Of a stretch of 64,000 nt of DNA, positions 53,017-63,960 are shown one piece after another. The notes beneath the pieces are model-generated. The model saw only the letters and a program-made list of their open reading frames with translations. It was not told the DNA's origin and made no database searches. The stretch's first letter is position 1. Each line of letters opens with the position of its first letter. The stretch is taken from assembly GCA_022414725.1 (NCBI GenBank), contig CM039464.1:24021532-24085531 (forward strand), written 5' to 3'. The position numbers were made by a program, and so were the translations under genes. The DNA comes from Microglena sp. YARC (taxonomy: Eukaryota > Chlorophyta > Chlorophyceae > Chlamydomonadales > Chlamydomonadaceae).

Positions 53017-54991
53017 TTGTTTGCTTTGCAGGTGATGATAATGACGCGTGTGAGCCGGACAATCGAGGCAACCAGTTTGTCTTTCAGTGACATCACGTTT
53101 TTCATTTCGATGAAGAGCAAGGACGGTGTCAGTGTCACTTTGAGAGTTCCAGCCATAGTCGGGGCGTTCGTGCCCAAAGTCCTCAGCTATGTGAAAGAGT
53201 ATCTGGAGATTACATGGAAGGGTAAGCTTCAGAATAAGAAGGTGACACACATCCACAGCACACTTCCCGGCTCTGCATCGATGTTGTCATTTCTGCACGC
53301 CTTCTGCTTTGCAGTTCGGTTCATGTTTCTCTACGACATCGGATTCTTGGACCCAACCGATAACATTGAGCAGCGCGTTTTTGCGAAGAGGGGGGTGGAA
53401 GGGAAGTTCAGCTACTGGGTTTCATCCGACTCGAATGCCAAAGGAGTGGACCCCGATCTGTGTGGCAAGGAGAACAGCCCTGTCAATGACTTTTCTCCAT
53501 ACGCCTCAAGGTACCTAGCAGCAGCAACCCTTGCCATGCTTCGCATCCTGCACGTGAGGAAGCAAAACAAGAGGGGTGTCATGGACGTCACGGAGAATTT
53601 GACGCTGGGTAACTTGGCGAATCCGTTGGACAAAACGCGATGTCTGGATTTCTTGCGTTTCCACCAGTTTTTGGTCATGGTGACACACAGACGATCGAGA
53701 AAGTGTACTCGAGCAATCCAAACACACTGAAGTACCATACCGGCACCGGTGTTGAGAATATCGTGCCTATCCCCATGGATGTGTCCCATTTGGAGGATGA
53801 GAAGCGGGATGTCGTGAATGCCCTGGTTGCGAATGTAAGGAGGTGGCACCACCACTTTCCTGGGAACTACGTGGACCCGGTGAATACACATGAGCTGGCG
53901 ACTGGTGAGCTGCCAGAGGAAGTTGCCGACAAGGTCACCGCGTGATTGCACACCTTGATGTTTATTCTGGACACCACCATCTCTGGTGGAAATCTCTCCG
54001 TTGAGACTAGTTTGAAGTTCCTGCATGACTTGATCAAACCGAAGGACTGCATTGCCTACGACGGAGGACAGCGGAAGCAAACTGTTGCCGAGAGCATGTC
54101 CGTTCTTGCTCCGATGCTGGACCTCAGACACGTCTTCATCGAGACGAGCATGCTTCCCTCCAACTGGAAGCTTGGATTCAAGAATGCTGTGTACAAGGTC
54201 TACGATGTCGGCTGGTTGGCTAATTCTGGACATATTCGAGGAACCAAGTGGAAACAGCTGAATGAGGCAGCGGACAATCCACAAATGGCTGACCTGGATC
54301 TGAGCCACATGCTGCGGCTCATGTTTTACATCCACCCATCCGCGATGAAAAAGTACGGTGCACTGGCATTCAACACGGTACGTGTGCGGGCCCTCGGGGA
54401 CGCCGGCCCATCTCGGGAACGACTATGGAACTTCAATGCCAATCCTTGTGAAGAGACAGCGTGTGACCTTCCTGATCCCATACACGCATCCAAGCGGCAC
54501 GCATCCAAGCGGTACGCATCCAAGCGGCACGCATCCAAGCGGATGACTATCTCACCGAGCCGAAACACACCTGTGATGATGATGATGATGATGACGAGAT
54601 TCCCAAGCCTGGAGAAGTCGGGTTTGCAGTTTGCAGCAAACCGTCTGACCCATACGCTGTGCGTTTGAGTGATTCTCCCGACGGAGATGTGCATCGTGTG
54701 TACGCGTTCAAGGTGACCTCCATCAGAGAGAGTAATGGATTTTTCTACGTCCAGGGCGTGTACATCAAATCCGATTCTGCGTGTGTCGATGGCATGTTTG
54801 AGTTCCCGAAGAATCAGCGTTCACAGCCGGTTAGATATCGTCGCGAGGACTTTTTGATGGTTATCTTGTTAGATGATGGAGAGCTCAAGCAGAAGAGGTT
54901 TCGGTTGGATGCTGAGCAGGTAGCTCAGTTGAAGAATAAGGCTATCAATGCTATCAAGGGTGACTTCGCCATAGAGGATGGGGGTGTGTGA
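53017..54991 (+). pseudogene. Unrecognised about 650-residue gene, right copy
   Basis: Not recognised. Pieces in order: SLSFSDITFFISMKSKDGVS, MLSFLHAFCFAVRFMFLYDI, FSPYASRYLAAATLAMLRIL (frame 1, to about 53,660); VFGHGDTQTIEKVYSS and RRWHHHFPGNYVDP (frame 2); LMFILDTTISGGNLSVETSL, MLDLRHVFIETSMLPSNWKL, MLRLMFYIHPSAMKKYGAL (frame 3); a repeat HASKR, an Asp run, then RVYAFKVTSIRESNGFFYVQ and QPVRYRREDFLMVILLDDG. At least three frame changes. An acceptor-like TTTGCTTTGCAG sits at 53,031, so an upstream exon is possible. It lies between two MITEs of the same family. A DNA-element gene or a viral structural gene are both possible. Confidence 0.5.
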
Positions 54992-55007
54992 GCCCCATCC
55001 CATCCTG

Positions 55008-55176
55008 ATGGGGGATGTGTTCCAGCCTCCCGGCCGATTTTTACTGGTTGCGAAACATGGTCTTGAGCGGAATTGTGATCCTCCGTGCTGATATCTCAGG
55101 CAAGCGAGTCGTTCCGGAGGCTCTAAAATATGAGCAGAAATTTTAAAAAATCCGCCGGGAGGAAGGAACGCCCATT
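55008..55176. mobile_element. MITE of the AATGGGCGTTCC family, altered left end
   Basis: Contains GTTCCAGCCTCCCGGCCG, the family interior, and ends CCGGGAGGAAGGAACGCCCATT at 55,176. The left end reads ATGGGGGATGTGTTCC, an apparent small insertion in the usual ATGGGCGTTCC, so no target duplication is visible. Confidence 0.7.
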
Positions 55177-55210
55177 TTAATGTGTCCCACAAATTGTGTC
55201 TCCGACTGTA

Positions 55211-55479
55211 CAGTCAACGGAATACTAAAATGAAACCGCTTCGTGTACGGCACACCTTACGGTGTAACCTAATGGTGTAGAAATCCACGGGGCAGTGGAA
55301 CACCAATACCATAATATAATCAACAAATTGCAAGAGAATATCGTGGTTCTTTTTTAGATCACGGCTCTCCATCCTGCAGACTCCGTATCGTTCTTCTGTA
55401 GGTACTTTCGAGAGTGTCCATTGAAGCGTTGTCCTTGTACAGTTTTTTGGGATGTTTCATTTTAGTATTCCGTCAAGTG
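55211..55479. mobile_element. 269-bp TA-flanked mariner-like element
   Basis: Ends CAGTCAACGGAATACTAAAA and an inverse finishing TATTCCGTCAAGTG, flanked by TA (55,209-55,210; 55,480-55,481). The interior is a shortened relative of the 46.5-kb element: it shares CCCACGGGGCAGTGGAACACCA, while the CTCTCCATCCTGCAGACTCC block is inverted relative to it. Confidence 0.65.
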
Positions 55480-55585
55480 TAGCTGTATGATTTTTTATGT
55501 TCCGTTAAGTTTATTAACGGAACCTTCCTATGTTGGAAGCAGGAATAATTGCAACTGAATTTCAAAAATTCATAGTCCTTTTTTA

Positions 55586-55951
55586 ATGCTAGGTGCTAGA
55601 GAAGGAGTTAACATTGTAAACGATATTTTCACCAAAAAGCCCGAAAAAAAGGATGTTGTTACTCGTTCCACCAAAAGTATCTCCAAGACGACGCCAACAA
55701 AGTCGTCTACAAAGTCCCAAAAGAATTATAAATCAACCGAAAAATCCGCGAACAAGGCTTCGTCAGGAACCAAGGCTTCGTCAGGAACCAAAGGCTTCGT
55801 CAGGAACCAAGGCTTTCGTCAGGAACCAAAGGCTTCGTCAGGGAACCAAAGCTTCGTCAGGACCCAAAGGCTTCGTCAGGACCCAAAGCTTCGTCAGGAC
55901 CAAAGATTGTCAGGACCCAAAGCTTCTTCAAGACCCAAGAGCAATAATTGA
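55586..55951 (+). CDS. Basic repeat protein (KASSGT repeats), 121 aa
   Basis: MLGAREGVNIVNDIFTKKPE, a Lys/Ser/Thr-rich linker (TTPTKSSTKSQKN), then 18-nt repeats coding KASSGT. Indels inside the repeat move the frame, so after about residue 68 the translation (GFVRNQGFRQEP) is probably out of phase with the original repeat. It is likely a basic DNA-binding-like viral protein; function unknown. Confidence 0.4.
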   Translation: MLGAREGVNIVNDIFTKKPEKKDVVTRSTKSISKTTPTKSSTKSQKNYKSTEKSANKASSGTKASSGTKGFVRNQGFRQEPKASSGNQSFVRTQRLRQDPKLRQDQRLSGPKASSRPKSNN

Positions 55952-56166
55952 AACAATGCGGAACGTTATTGAGTCTTTTTCATTTTACTGTTCCACCGAG
56001 TGTAGTGAGACGTGATACATGTCGCGAACGCAAATCAATAAATGAAACGTTCATTATCGTTTACGGTCACACCTGTTGCAACCTTTTTTCATTTCTAGGA
56101 AAAACGGGTTGCGCGGTCAATCGTTCGTTGATTTTGTATTTGTAAGGACAATGTAAAGTCTTTTCA

Positions 56167-56358
56167 ATGGCACTGACAATTGTAACACGTATCCCTTGGA
56201 GCGTTCTCACAGCTTGCCTGGCCGTGTGCACGGCGTTGTATGTGTTCATGTCTATATCGGACATCCACACAAAGATGCAAAAGCGTATCGAGATGGTTCG
56301 ATTGGAGTGTCTGTCTTTGGTGAGTTCTAAGTTGCGCCAGAATACGCCCGATGGGTAA
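56167..56358 (+). CDS. Small membrane protein, 63 aa
   Basis: Intact. A hydrophobic segment (SVLTACLAVCTALYVFMSI) is followed by an amphipathic tail (HTKMQKRIEMVRLECLSLVS). No family recognised. A damaged copy exists inverted at 12,281-12,480. Confidence 0.55.
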   Translation: MALTIVTRIPWSVLTACLAVCTALYVFMSISDIHTKMQKRIEMVRLECLSLVSSKLRQNTPDG

Positions 56359-56399
56359 TGAGACTTGTAACAATACTAATCACGTTATTGTCTTGAAGA

Positions 56400-56870
56400 A
56401 GGGTGGCGGTAAGTCGCAAATGTGGAAGACGATTCCGACTCCGGGGAAGAATATACCGATGACCATGAGGACAATGAAGATGACGAGGTAGACAATATGA
56501 TCGACATTGTCGGGACGATCATTACCTCCAATTTATCACCATGCATCGAGGACCATTCTGTAAATTATACCCACAAACTTCTTGTGTCATCACGGATACT
56601 GATGTTGGTGATGTTGATGCTGATGGTACTAATAGTACCGATACTGGTTCCGCTACTACCTTTCCACAACAGACTGAAATAGTACCTATTGAGGGTGATA
56701 GTGAATCTCTTCGACCCAATAATTTGAACGAGGGTAAACTCAAGTCTATGCGCGTCGACGAGCTTAGGAGACTTCTTTCTAGTACGAACACCCCTGGTGT
56801 GACAGCAACTGCTATTGCCTCCATGAAGAAAGATGCCATCATATCTCTTATTATAAGTACCGCGTTGTAA
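56400..56870 (+). pseudogene. Acidic protein with SAP-like C-terminus
   Basis: The first part is very acidic (VEDDSDSGEEYTDDHEDNED). A frame change near 56,580 leads to TDTDVGDVDADGTNSTDTGS and a C-terminal helix-hairpin pattern LKSMRVDELRRLL...KKDAIISLI, which resembles the SAP DNA-binding fold seen in nuclear and viral DNA-associated proteins. The stop is at 56,868. The resemblance rests on about 35 residues and is tentative. Confidence 0.5.
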
Positions 56871-56989
56871 CCGGATGCCGGAGTTGACCCGAATATTTTT
56901 TTAGTGATCCGTTTTAAATACAAAATGGCGAGTACAATTCCTGTGTTGATAATCGTGGTATCAGGTTTATTCGGTTTACGATCTATGTT

Positions 56990-57750
56990 TGTGAAGCGTT
57001 CTCCGAGTGCGAACTCCCCCTCGAACGCTAACGCTAACGCTAAGCGCAAACGCTAACGTTACGAGAACGCGAACGGCGAACAAAACGCGAAACGAGAAAC
57101 GGCAAACGCGAAAAACGAACGCGAAAACAAACGCGAACGCGAACGCGACGCGAAAACAAACGCGAACGAACGCGAGAAAACAAACGCGAAACGCGAAAGA
57201 ACAGGGAGTGAGGGAGTCCTCAGAAACGCGAAGATCTTAAACGTCGTGAAGTAGACAACAATATAGATGACGCATCGATCAAGCGAATGAAGAAGAAATC
57301 TGTGTCACGCAAACCGTTCATACCATCAGCGGTCTACAATATGAAACGCCGAGCTATGTTTTTGATCCGGATTCCCTACCTAAAAAGCAAGAATAACCGT
57401 GACAACAACAACGATAGTGAAAGCGACAGCAATGACCGCAAAAACAGTGACCGCACCGCAACAATGATAGTGACAGTGATAGTGGCGAGTGAGAATGAGA
57501 ATGAGAATAGGGCGGGCGCGGGCGCGGCGCGGGCGCGGGCGTGGGCGTGGGCGCGGGCCGCGACAATGAACGACTTCACATTAATGGTGGGGACAATGGT
57601 GATACAACACAACAATCCATTTCTAAAAACGTTGGCCCGATATCTAGCGCCCGTGGTGGTAATAATAACGGCCCTCTTCGTATGATGCGCTTCCTCGATA
57701 CCCGTTCGGAATGCACCTTCAATGTCTATTATGCCTCCTCAAGATGGCAA
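56990..57750. repeat. Low-complexity tract (right arm)
   Basis: AACGCT and AACGCG hexamer-like repeats (57,020-57,200), a short coding-like piece KRMKKKSVSRKPFIPSAVYN (57,280-57,340), Asn/Asp/Ser-coding GATAGTGA-type repeats (57,410-57,490) and a GGGCGCGGGCGC tract (57,505-57,560). Fragments of at least one low-complexity viral gene, not reconstructable by eye. Confidence 0.5.
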
Positions 57751-57753
57751 ATA

Positions 57754-59997
57754 TCAACGTAACTCTGGTTCGATCAACCGGAACCCCTCGTAAACAATTC
57801 CTACCCCTTGACACGAATTCCTTTCGTCCTCAGCGCCTGGTCGAGGTACTTGTTCATCGCGCCTCTCCGGATCTTGGTTGCCCCGTGATACCGTCCGAGC
57901 TCTCGGCCTTTGTTCATATATCTTCCACTCGTCGAATGCTGCGTCGAGCGTGAGCGTTTCCGCCGATACCGTGTCTTCTTCGACCTTCTCTACACACTTG
58001 TCGACGAAATCGGCAAGGTGATCGTTGTCGCGCGCTGGTACTGGTGAGTACACGCCATGACGGGCTCAGGCTCCTCGAGCGCCTGCCGAACGTGGCCGAC
58101 CATGTATGTGTTGTATCAGCATCGATACGAAGTGCTCCTTCCAATGCTCGCAACTTTGACGATAGTTCAAGGTCCATGGGGAACTCGTTAGGGTGGTCCG
58201 GGGATGGCTTGGGCACGAACTTGGACTTGAACTCTATCACGCGTATGCTCGCCACGTGCCTCCGTCGTCCGAAGGAACCGAAGGTAAATGGTTGCACTGT
58301 AGAAACAACTTGAATTGCGGCTTCCACTCAACGGGGGGCTTGTACAACTCCCTGCACTGAATGGTATCTCCTCCGCGACAACTCTTTCATTAGTCCGATG
58401 TTCAGGTGCTCGTTCTCGCATGGCTCCTGCAGCACGCCGAACCGCCTGCCTTTGGCCCTAGCGATTTCGGAAGTGGCTGCGTTGCTAGCCGCTCTCTGGC
58501 GCGTAAGAAGAGTGACAGGGAACTTGCAGCAATAGTCCCCAAGCGACTTTTCCATGAGAGAGATCGTGATGGACTTGCCGTTCGATCCGCTTCCTGTCCA
58601 CACGTTCATCGGCGCTCGTACCGGATGTGCCCTGAGAGACATCCGCGAGCGTCCTTAGAAGGTACGTGCGCACGTCCTCTCGTGGGTGCGTCTGGGCGAA
58701 GAACTTGTTTATTTCGGCGACCACTGGGTGGTCGCGATGGAATGGGGTGTACGCACAACCCGTCGAGAAGGTAATGTAGTCGTCAGGACGACCGTCACGG
58801 AACTCGAAACGCTCCAAGTCGTACACTCCGTTCTCGAACCCCACCAGAGAGCAGTTGCTGTCAAGGAGGTCGCAGAACTTCTCGACCATGAACAACTCAC
58901 AGCACTCGCGCATCACGTTGTCCTTGAAAGCGGTCTTCTTCAACTGCAGGGATACGGCGGTGAGTTTGTGAGCCAGCTCGATCAAACCTTTTCTGCTCAG
59001 ACTCATCAACCGTCAGGGACATGGATTGAATGTTCATGGTAGCGCGGGTGTATTCGCTGACCACTTTCGGTGCTGATCTTGCCGCGTAGAGTGTATGCGG
59101 AATCGGTCTCGTGCCATCGATGGTTCCTGAACTCGTACCAGATGCGCATCTTGATGGAAGCGCACACGTAATCATAGCGATACATGTGGTGCACCACGCG
59201 AGCGACGTCATAATGCGTCCCGTTCGAGCTCTGCATGATGAGCGAGTGTAGATATTGCGGATAAGGTTCAGGTACGCCTCGGGGTTGTCGTGTTTCGCCC
59301 ACATATGTAGTGTGCCTATCCGAGTCCGCCTGTGCGCATCTTGTTCCACAAACGAGCGCACTCGGTGTTCACATACTTTTGGCGACTGTTGGCTGAATTC
59401 CTCCCACTTGTCTAGTAGGCGATGATTCTATATTGCGGCAGACACAACTACGCGACCCACTCGTTGTAGCAGTCGGCGCGAGCTGGAGAAAGCATCATCA
59501 CAATCTGGGAAATGCGAAGGAACTCATCGGCGGAGACGTGGTTGTTCCTACAATCGTCTTCCTGCATGACTACATTCTGGATCGTCTCTCGCATTCTGTT
59601 GCGATGTTCTCGGTGTGCGTGAGAATACAGTCACCTCATCAAGACTATCTTCTCTTAGCTCGCTCTCAGTGTACTTGTTCGGATAGAGAGTATGTCTGAG
59701 AGATGTTTGTTCGTCTTCCGCTATCGGGACCTCCGCTAAATGAGGAGACGGAGTCCCACTCTACGCACGCTGTGCACGGTGTACGGCGTTGGCACCAGGT
59801 TTTGACTTCCGTACATCATCCAGTTGTTCTTTTCGATACTGCTCGTCACGACTCCTCGATGTGGCGATAACAAGCCGGGGCATGTGTGTGGAGAACAGGG
59901 CCGATAGGTCATTAGGACCTTCTGTCTGAGGAGGTACTGCACCTCGGTGCGGGTCACGATGTCCGGGACGATGATGTGCAGTCCGTCCTTTTAGCCA
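57754..59997 (-). pseudogene. D5-type primase-helicase, right copy, cut by gap
   Basis: Minus strand, reading down from the gap. The primase end is marked by VQYLLRQKVL and NNWMMYGS; the central part by HYDVARVVHHMYRYDYVCAS and MNIQSMSLTVDES. The D5 N-domain gives CSLVGFENGVYDLERFEF and DDYITFSTGCAYTPF. The SF3 helicase has Walker A GSGSNGKS (58,568-58,610 region), FPVTLLTRQRAASNAATSE, ARAKGRRFGVLQEP and NIGLMKEL. These are strong D5 signatures. Five or more frame changes (near 59,000, 58,640, 58,370, 58,180 and 57,900) break it. The N-terminus lies in the N gap; the left copy shows it. Confidence 0.85.
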
Positions 59998-60997
59998 NNN
60001 NNNNNNNNNNNNNNNNNNNNNNNNNNNNNNNNNNNNNNNNNNNNNNNNNNNNNNNNNNNNNNNNNNNNNNNNNNNNNNNNNNNNNNNNNNNNNNNNNNNN
60101 NNNNNNNNNNNNNNNNNNNNNNNNNNNNNNNNNNNNNNNNNNNNNNNNNNNNNNNNNNNNNNNNNNNNNNNNNNNNNNNNNNNNNNNNNNNNNNNNNNNN
60201 NNNNNNNNNNNNNNNNNNNNNNNNNNNNNNNNNNNNNNNNNNNNNNNNNNNNNNNNNNNNNNNNNNNNNNNNNNNNNNNNNNNNNNNNNNNNNNNNNNNN
60301 NNNNNNNNNNNNNNNNNNNNNNNNNNNNNNNNNNNNNNNNNNNNNNNNNNNNNNNNNNNNNNNNNNNNNNNNNNNNNNNNNNNNNNNNNNNNNNNNNNNN
60401 NNNNNNNNNNNNNNNNNNNNNNNNNNNNNNNNNNNNNNNNNNNNNNNNNNNNNNNNNNNNNNNNNNNNNNNNNNNNNNNNNNNNNNNNNNNNNNNNNNNN
60501 NNNNNNNNNNNNNNNNNNNNNNNNNNNNNNNNNNNNNNNNNNNNNNNNNNNNNNNNNNNNNNNNNNNNNNNNNNNNNNNNNNNNNNNNNNNNNNNNNNNN
60601 NNNNNNNNNNNNNNNNNNNNNNNNNNNNNNNNNNNNNNNNNNNNNNNNNNNNNNNNNNNNNNNNNNNNNNNNNNNNNNNNNNNNNNNNNNNNNNNNNNNN
60701 NNNNNNNNNNNNNNNNNNNNNNNNNNNNNNNNNNNNNNNNNNNNNNNNNNNNNNNNNNNNNNNNNNNNNNNNNNNNNNNNNNNNNNNNNNNNNNNNNNNN
60801 NNNNNNNNNNNNNNNNNNNNNNNNNNNNNNNNNNNNNNNNNNNNNNNNNNNNNNNNNNNNNNNNNNNNNNNNNNNNNNNNNNNNNNNNNNNNNNNNNNNN
60901 NNNNNNNNNNNNNNNNNNNNNNNNNNNNNNNNNNNNNNNNNNNNNNNNNNNNNNNNNNNNNNNNNNNNNNNNNNNNNNNNNNNNNNNNNNNNNNNNN
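59998..60997. other. Assembly gap (1000 N)
   Basis: Exactly 1000 N, placeholder size. It falls inside the right D5 copy. Confidence 0.99.
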
Positions 60998-61432
60998 AGT
61001 GGCTATCGCTGACATAGGTGCATCGCAACTTCGTCGCAAAAGACCGTAAGCCTACGCGTACCAGGTCTCTAACAAGAAAAGACACACCAGAGAGCCTCAA
61101 AAGCGCGTCTACTGCTAACATGTTATGAAGAAAGCTTCATGTATTGGAGTCATAATGCTGCATTGCCATAACGATCCTATTTGTGTCTATTGAATAGAGG
61201 GTGCAGCCAGTGATCACCATCCTAGGGGCAGTGCTACTGGCAATTAGGATTGGAAATGCAACGGACGTTGAGCAACCTGTCTGCAGGGATCATGCTATGA
61301 TGGTCGAACGCTTTCAGTATGGCGTAACTACATAGAAGTCTTGATGATTCACCGACGCGTAAACGGAACGTTAAAAAAATTCAATGAATACGTTTACACC
61401 CACCTTATTGCGATGACGATTCTGGGGTCTCA
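60998..61432. other. No gene recognised
   Basis: Start of the third contig; only short open frames. There is no D5 continuation after the gap. Confidence 0.4.
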
Positions 61433-61852
61433 TTATCGTCCTAACAGGTCCTGTACGGCAGTGCGTTGAAAATCACTCCACATCCAAAACAACCCATCGT
61501 TGTCGACGTGGCACCATCTCCAATAAAGAACGTCTCCATTGCAAAAAGGCACTTGAAAACCTGAAGTTGACGTGCAGAAACACGCAGGAGTGCTCAAAGA
61601 CCGAAGGTTCAAAACCAACGTTTCCGAGGCACGGCTAAAGGGTACAAAAACAATCGAATGCGCTACCCTCTGTCCGCTGATGATACTACACACTTGGGAC
61701 ACGAAATGTCCCAAAGTATCATTGAAACACTCATGAGAGAGTCTCTCATAAATCAGGAGCTGAAACTGATCGTTAGGCCTTGAAACCCGTCGGCTGCTCC
61801 ATGCCACTCTGGTACGACAAAATAGGATGCGATAGACACCAAGGTTCATCAT
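61433..61852 (-). CDS. Hypothetical open frame, 139 aa
   Basis: Not recognised. It reads through LLIYERLSHECFNDTLGHFV, QRVAHSIVFVPFSRASETLV and FCNGDVLYWRWCHVDNDGLF, a beta-like pattern with aromatic residues. The lack of a clear start and unknown family keep this tentative. It could be a C-terminal part of the fibre-like gene upstream, which runs in the same direction. Confidence 0.35.
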   Translation of the reverse strand: MMNLGVYRILFCRTRVAWSSRRVSRPNDQFQLLIYERLSHECFNDTLGHFVSQVCSIISGQRVAHSIVFVPFSRASETLVLNLRSLSTPACFCTSTSGFQVPFCNGDVLYWRWCHVDNDGLFWMWSDFQRTAVQDLLGR

Positions 61853-62045
61853 CCCCCCCCACTTGCGTCATTTACCCCACCATTCTTCTGGCAAAATGCT
61901 AAGTACATGGCAGGACGTTCGTTGAATCATGCCCGCTGATGAACCCGTTTGTGCATTCACAGTTGCCCTGGGCATCATTTTCCCATTCCATCCATATGCG
62001 ACCCCCCCCCCAACTCCATACTTGCACGCTTCACCACACCTTGCA
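61853..62045. other. Spacer, no gene
   Basis: Contains a C8 homopolymer (about 61,853) and a C9 homopolymer (about 62,001). Nothing else is seen. Confidence 0.4.
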
Positions 62046-62049
62046 TCAG

Positions 62050-63130
62050 GTTATCGGGAATATATATTTAGTCCAAGCGGTTACAGACACACCATCACCC
62101 CCATTGCAGTGATTGTATGATCTGACCGTACTACCATCAGCAAATCATATCCATCTTTTCTCAGCGCTTACGCTCCTTATTTCCTCTATTATTATATAGT
62201 TTATACCAGGGGATATCAGACCACACACAGTTAACCAGCGCTTTGTTTTCTCTGTGTTTTATAAAGTGTTGACTGGGTTGTGGTTTTCTGATATAAAACG
62301 CGTGTGATGATATTTTGCTCTCTGTTTCGGTATATATTAGGTCGCAGCGGCTTACAAGAACCACCATTCACCCCGCGAGTTTGCCAGTTGATTGTGATGA
62401 TAATCTGAACGACTGAGTCCATCAGCAAAGCCATCTTTTCTTACCGTAGCTCCTTTATTTCCTCTATTAATTATATTTATACCAGGTTGATACAGACCAC
62501 GACACAGTACCAGCGTTGTGGTGTTTTTCTTGTTTGTAAAGTGGTTGGTACTGGGTGTTGGGTTTCTTGATATAAAGCGCTTGATGATATTTTTTGCTCG
62601 TCTGTTTCGGGAATATATATTTATCCAGCGGGTTCACAGACACACCATCACCCCCAGTTGCACTGATTGTATGATCTGAACGACTACCATCAGCAAAGCC
62701 ATCTTTTCTCACCGTAGCTCCTTTATTTCCTCTATTAATTATAGTTATACCAGGGGATACAGACCCGACGACAGTACCAGCGTTGGTGTTTTCTTGTTTT
62801 ATAAAGTGGTTGGTACTGGTGTTGGGTTTCTGATATAAAGCGCTTGATGATATTTTTGCTCGTCTGTTTCGGGAATATATATTTAGTCCAGCGGTTACAG
62901 ACACACCATCACCCCCAGTTGCACTGATTGTATGATCTGAACGACTACCATCAGCAAAGCCATCTTTTCTTACCGTAGCTCCTTTATTTCCTCTATTAAT
63001 TATAGTTATACCAGGGGATACAGAACCACGACACAGTACCAGCGTTGGTGTTTTCTTGTTTTATAAAGTGGTTGGTACTGGTGTTGGGTTTCTGATATAA
63101 AGCGCTTGATGATATTTTTGCTCGTCTGTT
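62050..63130 (-). repeat. About 262-bp tandem repeats coding an 87-residue unit
   Basis: Four units or more: matching points GCGCTTGATGATATTTTTGC recur at 62,577, 62,840 and 63,102 (spacing 263 and 262), and a fourth, worn one near 62,297; a fifth starts at 62,050. Each codes ALYQKPNTSTNHFIKQENTN, GTVVGSVSPGITIINRGNKG and DGFADGSRSDHTISATGGDG. Units lose fidelity toward the left. No family recognised; the pattern suits a repetitive adhesin or fibre head. Confidence 0.75.
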
Positions 63131-63960
63131 TACGCAGGCCTGTGTGTTGCATGACTGTGTGAGGGTAGGGCAGCCAGAGCCTCCATTGGCGGGAGACTGT
63201 GTCACCGTTCGAGTCTACACTCCACCTGCACAGGGCTTCGAGCATGTCCCCCATCCAGATACGGCACAGTTTCGTACGACCTGTGCATTTGCACGCGCCT
63301 TTGCTTCACGCGCATCTGCTCGTTCCTCTGCTTTACGCGCCTTTGCTTCAACCTTTTTTTCAAAGCGCATCTGCTTGTTCCTCTGCTTACGCGCCTTTTG
63401 CTTCACGCGCCTGCGCATCTGCCTGTGCCTCTACACTGCCCGTGCCTGTGCCTATGTCTGTGACAGTGCTTTGCATTACCTCTCGCGACAAATTCTGCTC
63501 TAGTTGAGCGATGAGCCGTCGAGACCTTGAAATTGGGATAGGTCTGCCTGGTAATGCATACCCCGTCTATGCAGACCTTGCATCGCCCCCCGTTACATTC
63601 AAAGTTCCTTGGTTGTCAGATTATTTTGTAGCATTTGAATGTCCGTCTTGGTACCTTTCGTACTGTTCTCGAGTTGATCGAGACGAATGATCACCCTTTC
63701 GATGAGGGAGATCTTGCCTTCCGCATTGACGAGTCGAGTTCGTAGATCTGGAACATCAGTATATTTTCGACTTTGACATTGAATTTCGCCTCGAGATGCG
63801 CGAGTTGCGCCGAAATGTTTTTAATCTGTATTTTCAGCATTTAATCCTCTTGTACAGATGTCACCCACCTCTTTTGACAATTCGTTGATTTGCGATGCGT
63901 TCTCCTTGATATCTTATCCGTGTCATGTCCGTGTTTGTAATGTCGCAATCACTGTTTGCT
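63130..63960 (-). pseudogene. Fibre-like gene 4: coiled coil plus TSP1 module
   Basis: Minus strand from about 63,960: coiled-coil pieces (QINELSKEVGDICTR; ISLIERVIIRLDQLEN), an Ala/Lys-rich stretch like the KAQAKAKAQ of fibre gene 2 (63,280-63,420), then a thrombospondin type-1 pattern: SGWGTCSKPCAGG (63,215-63,260) and GGSGCPTLTQSCNTQAC (63,128-63,178). It then runs into the 262-bp repeats. TSP1 modules bind glycans and proteins, so a surface adhesin is likely. Several indels shift the frame, and one separates the two halves of the TSP1 module. Confidence 0.6.
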
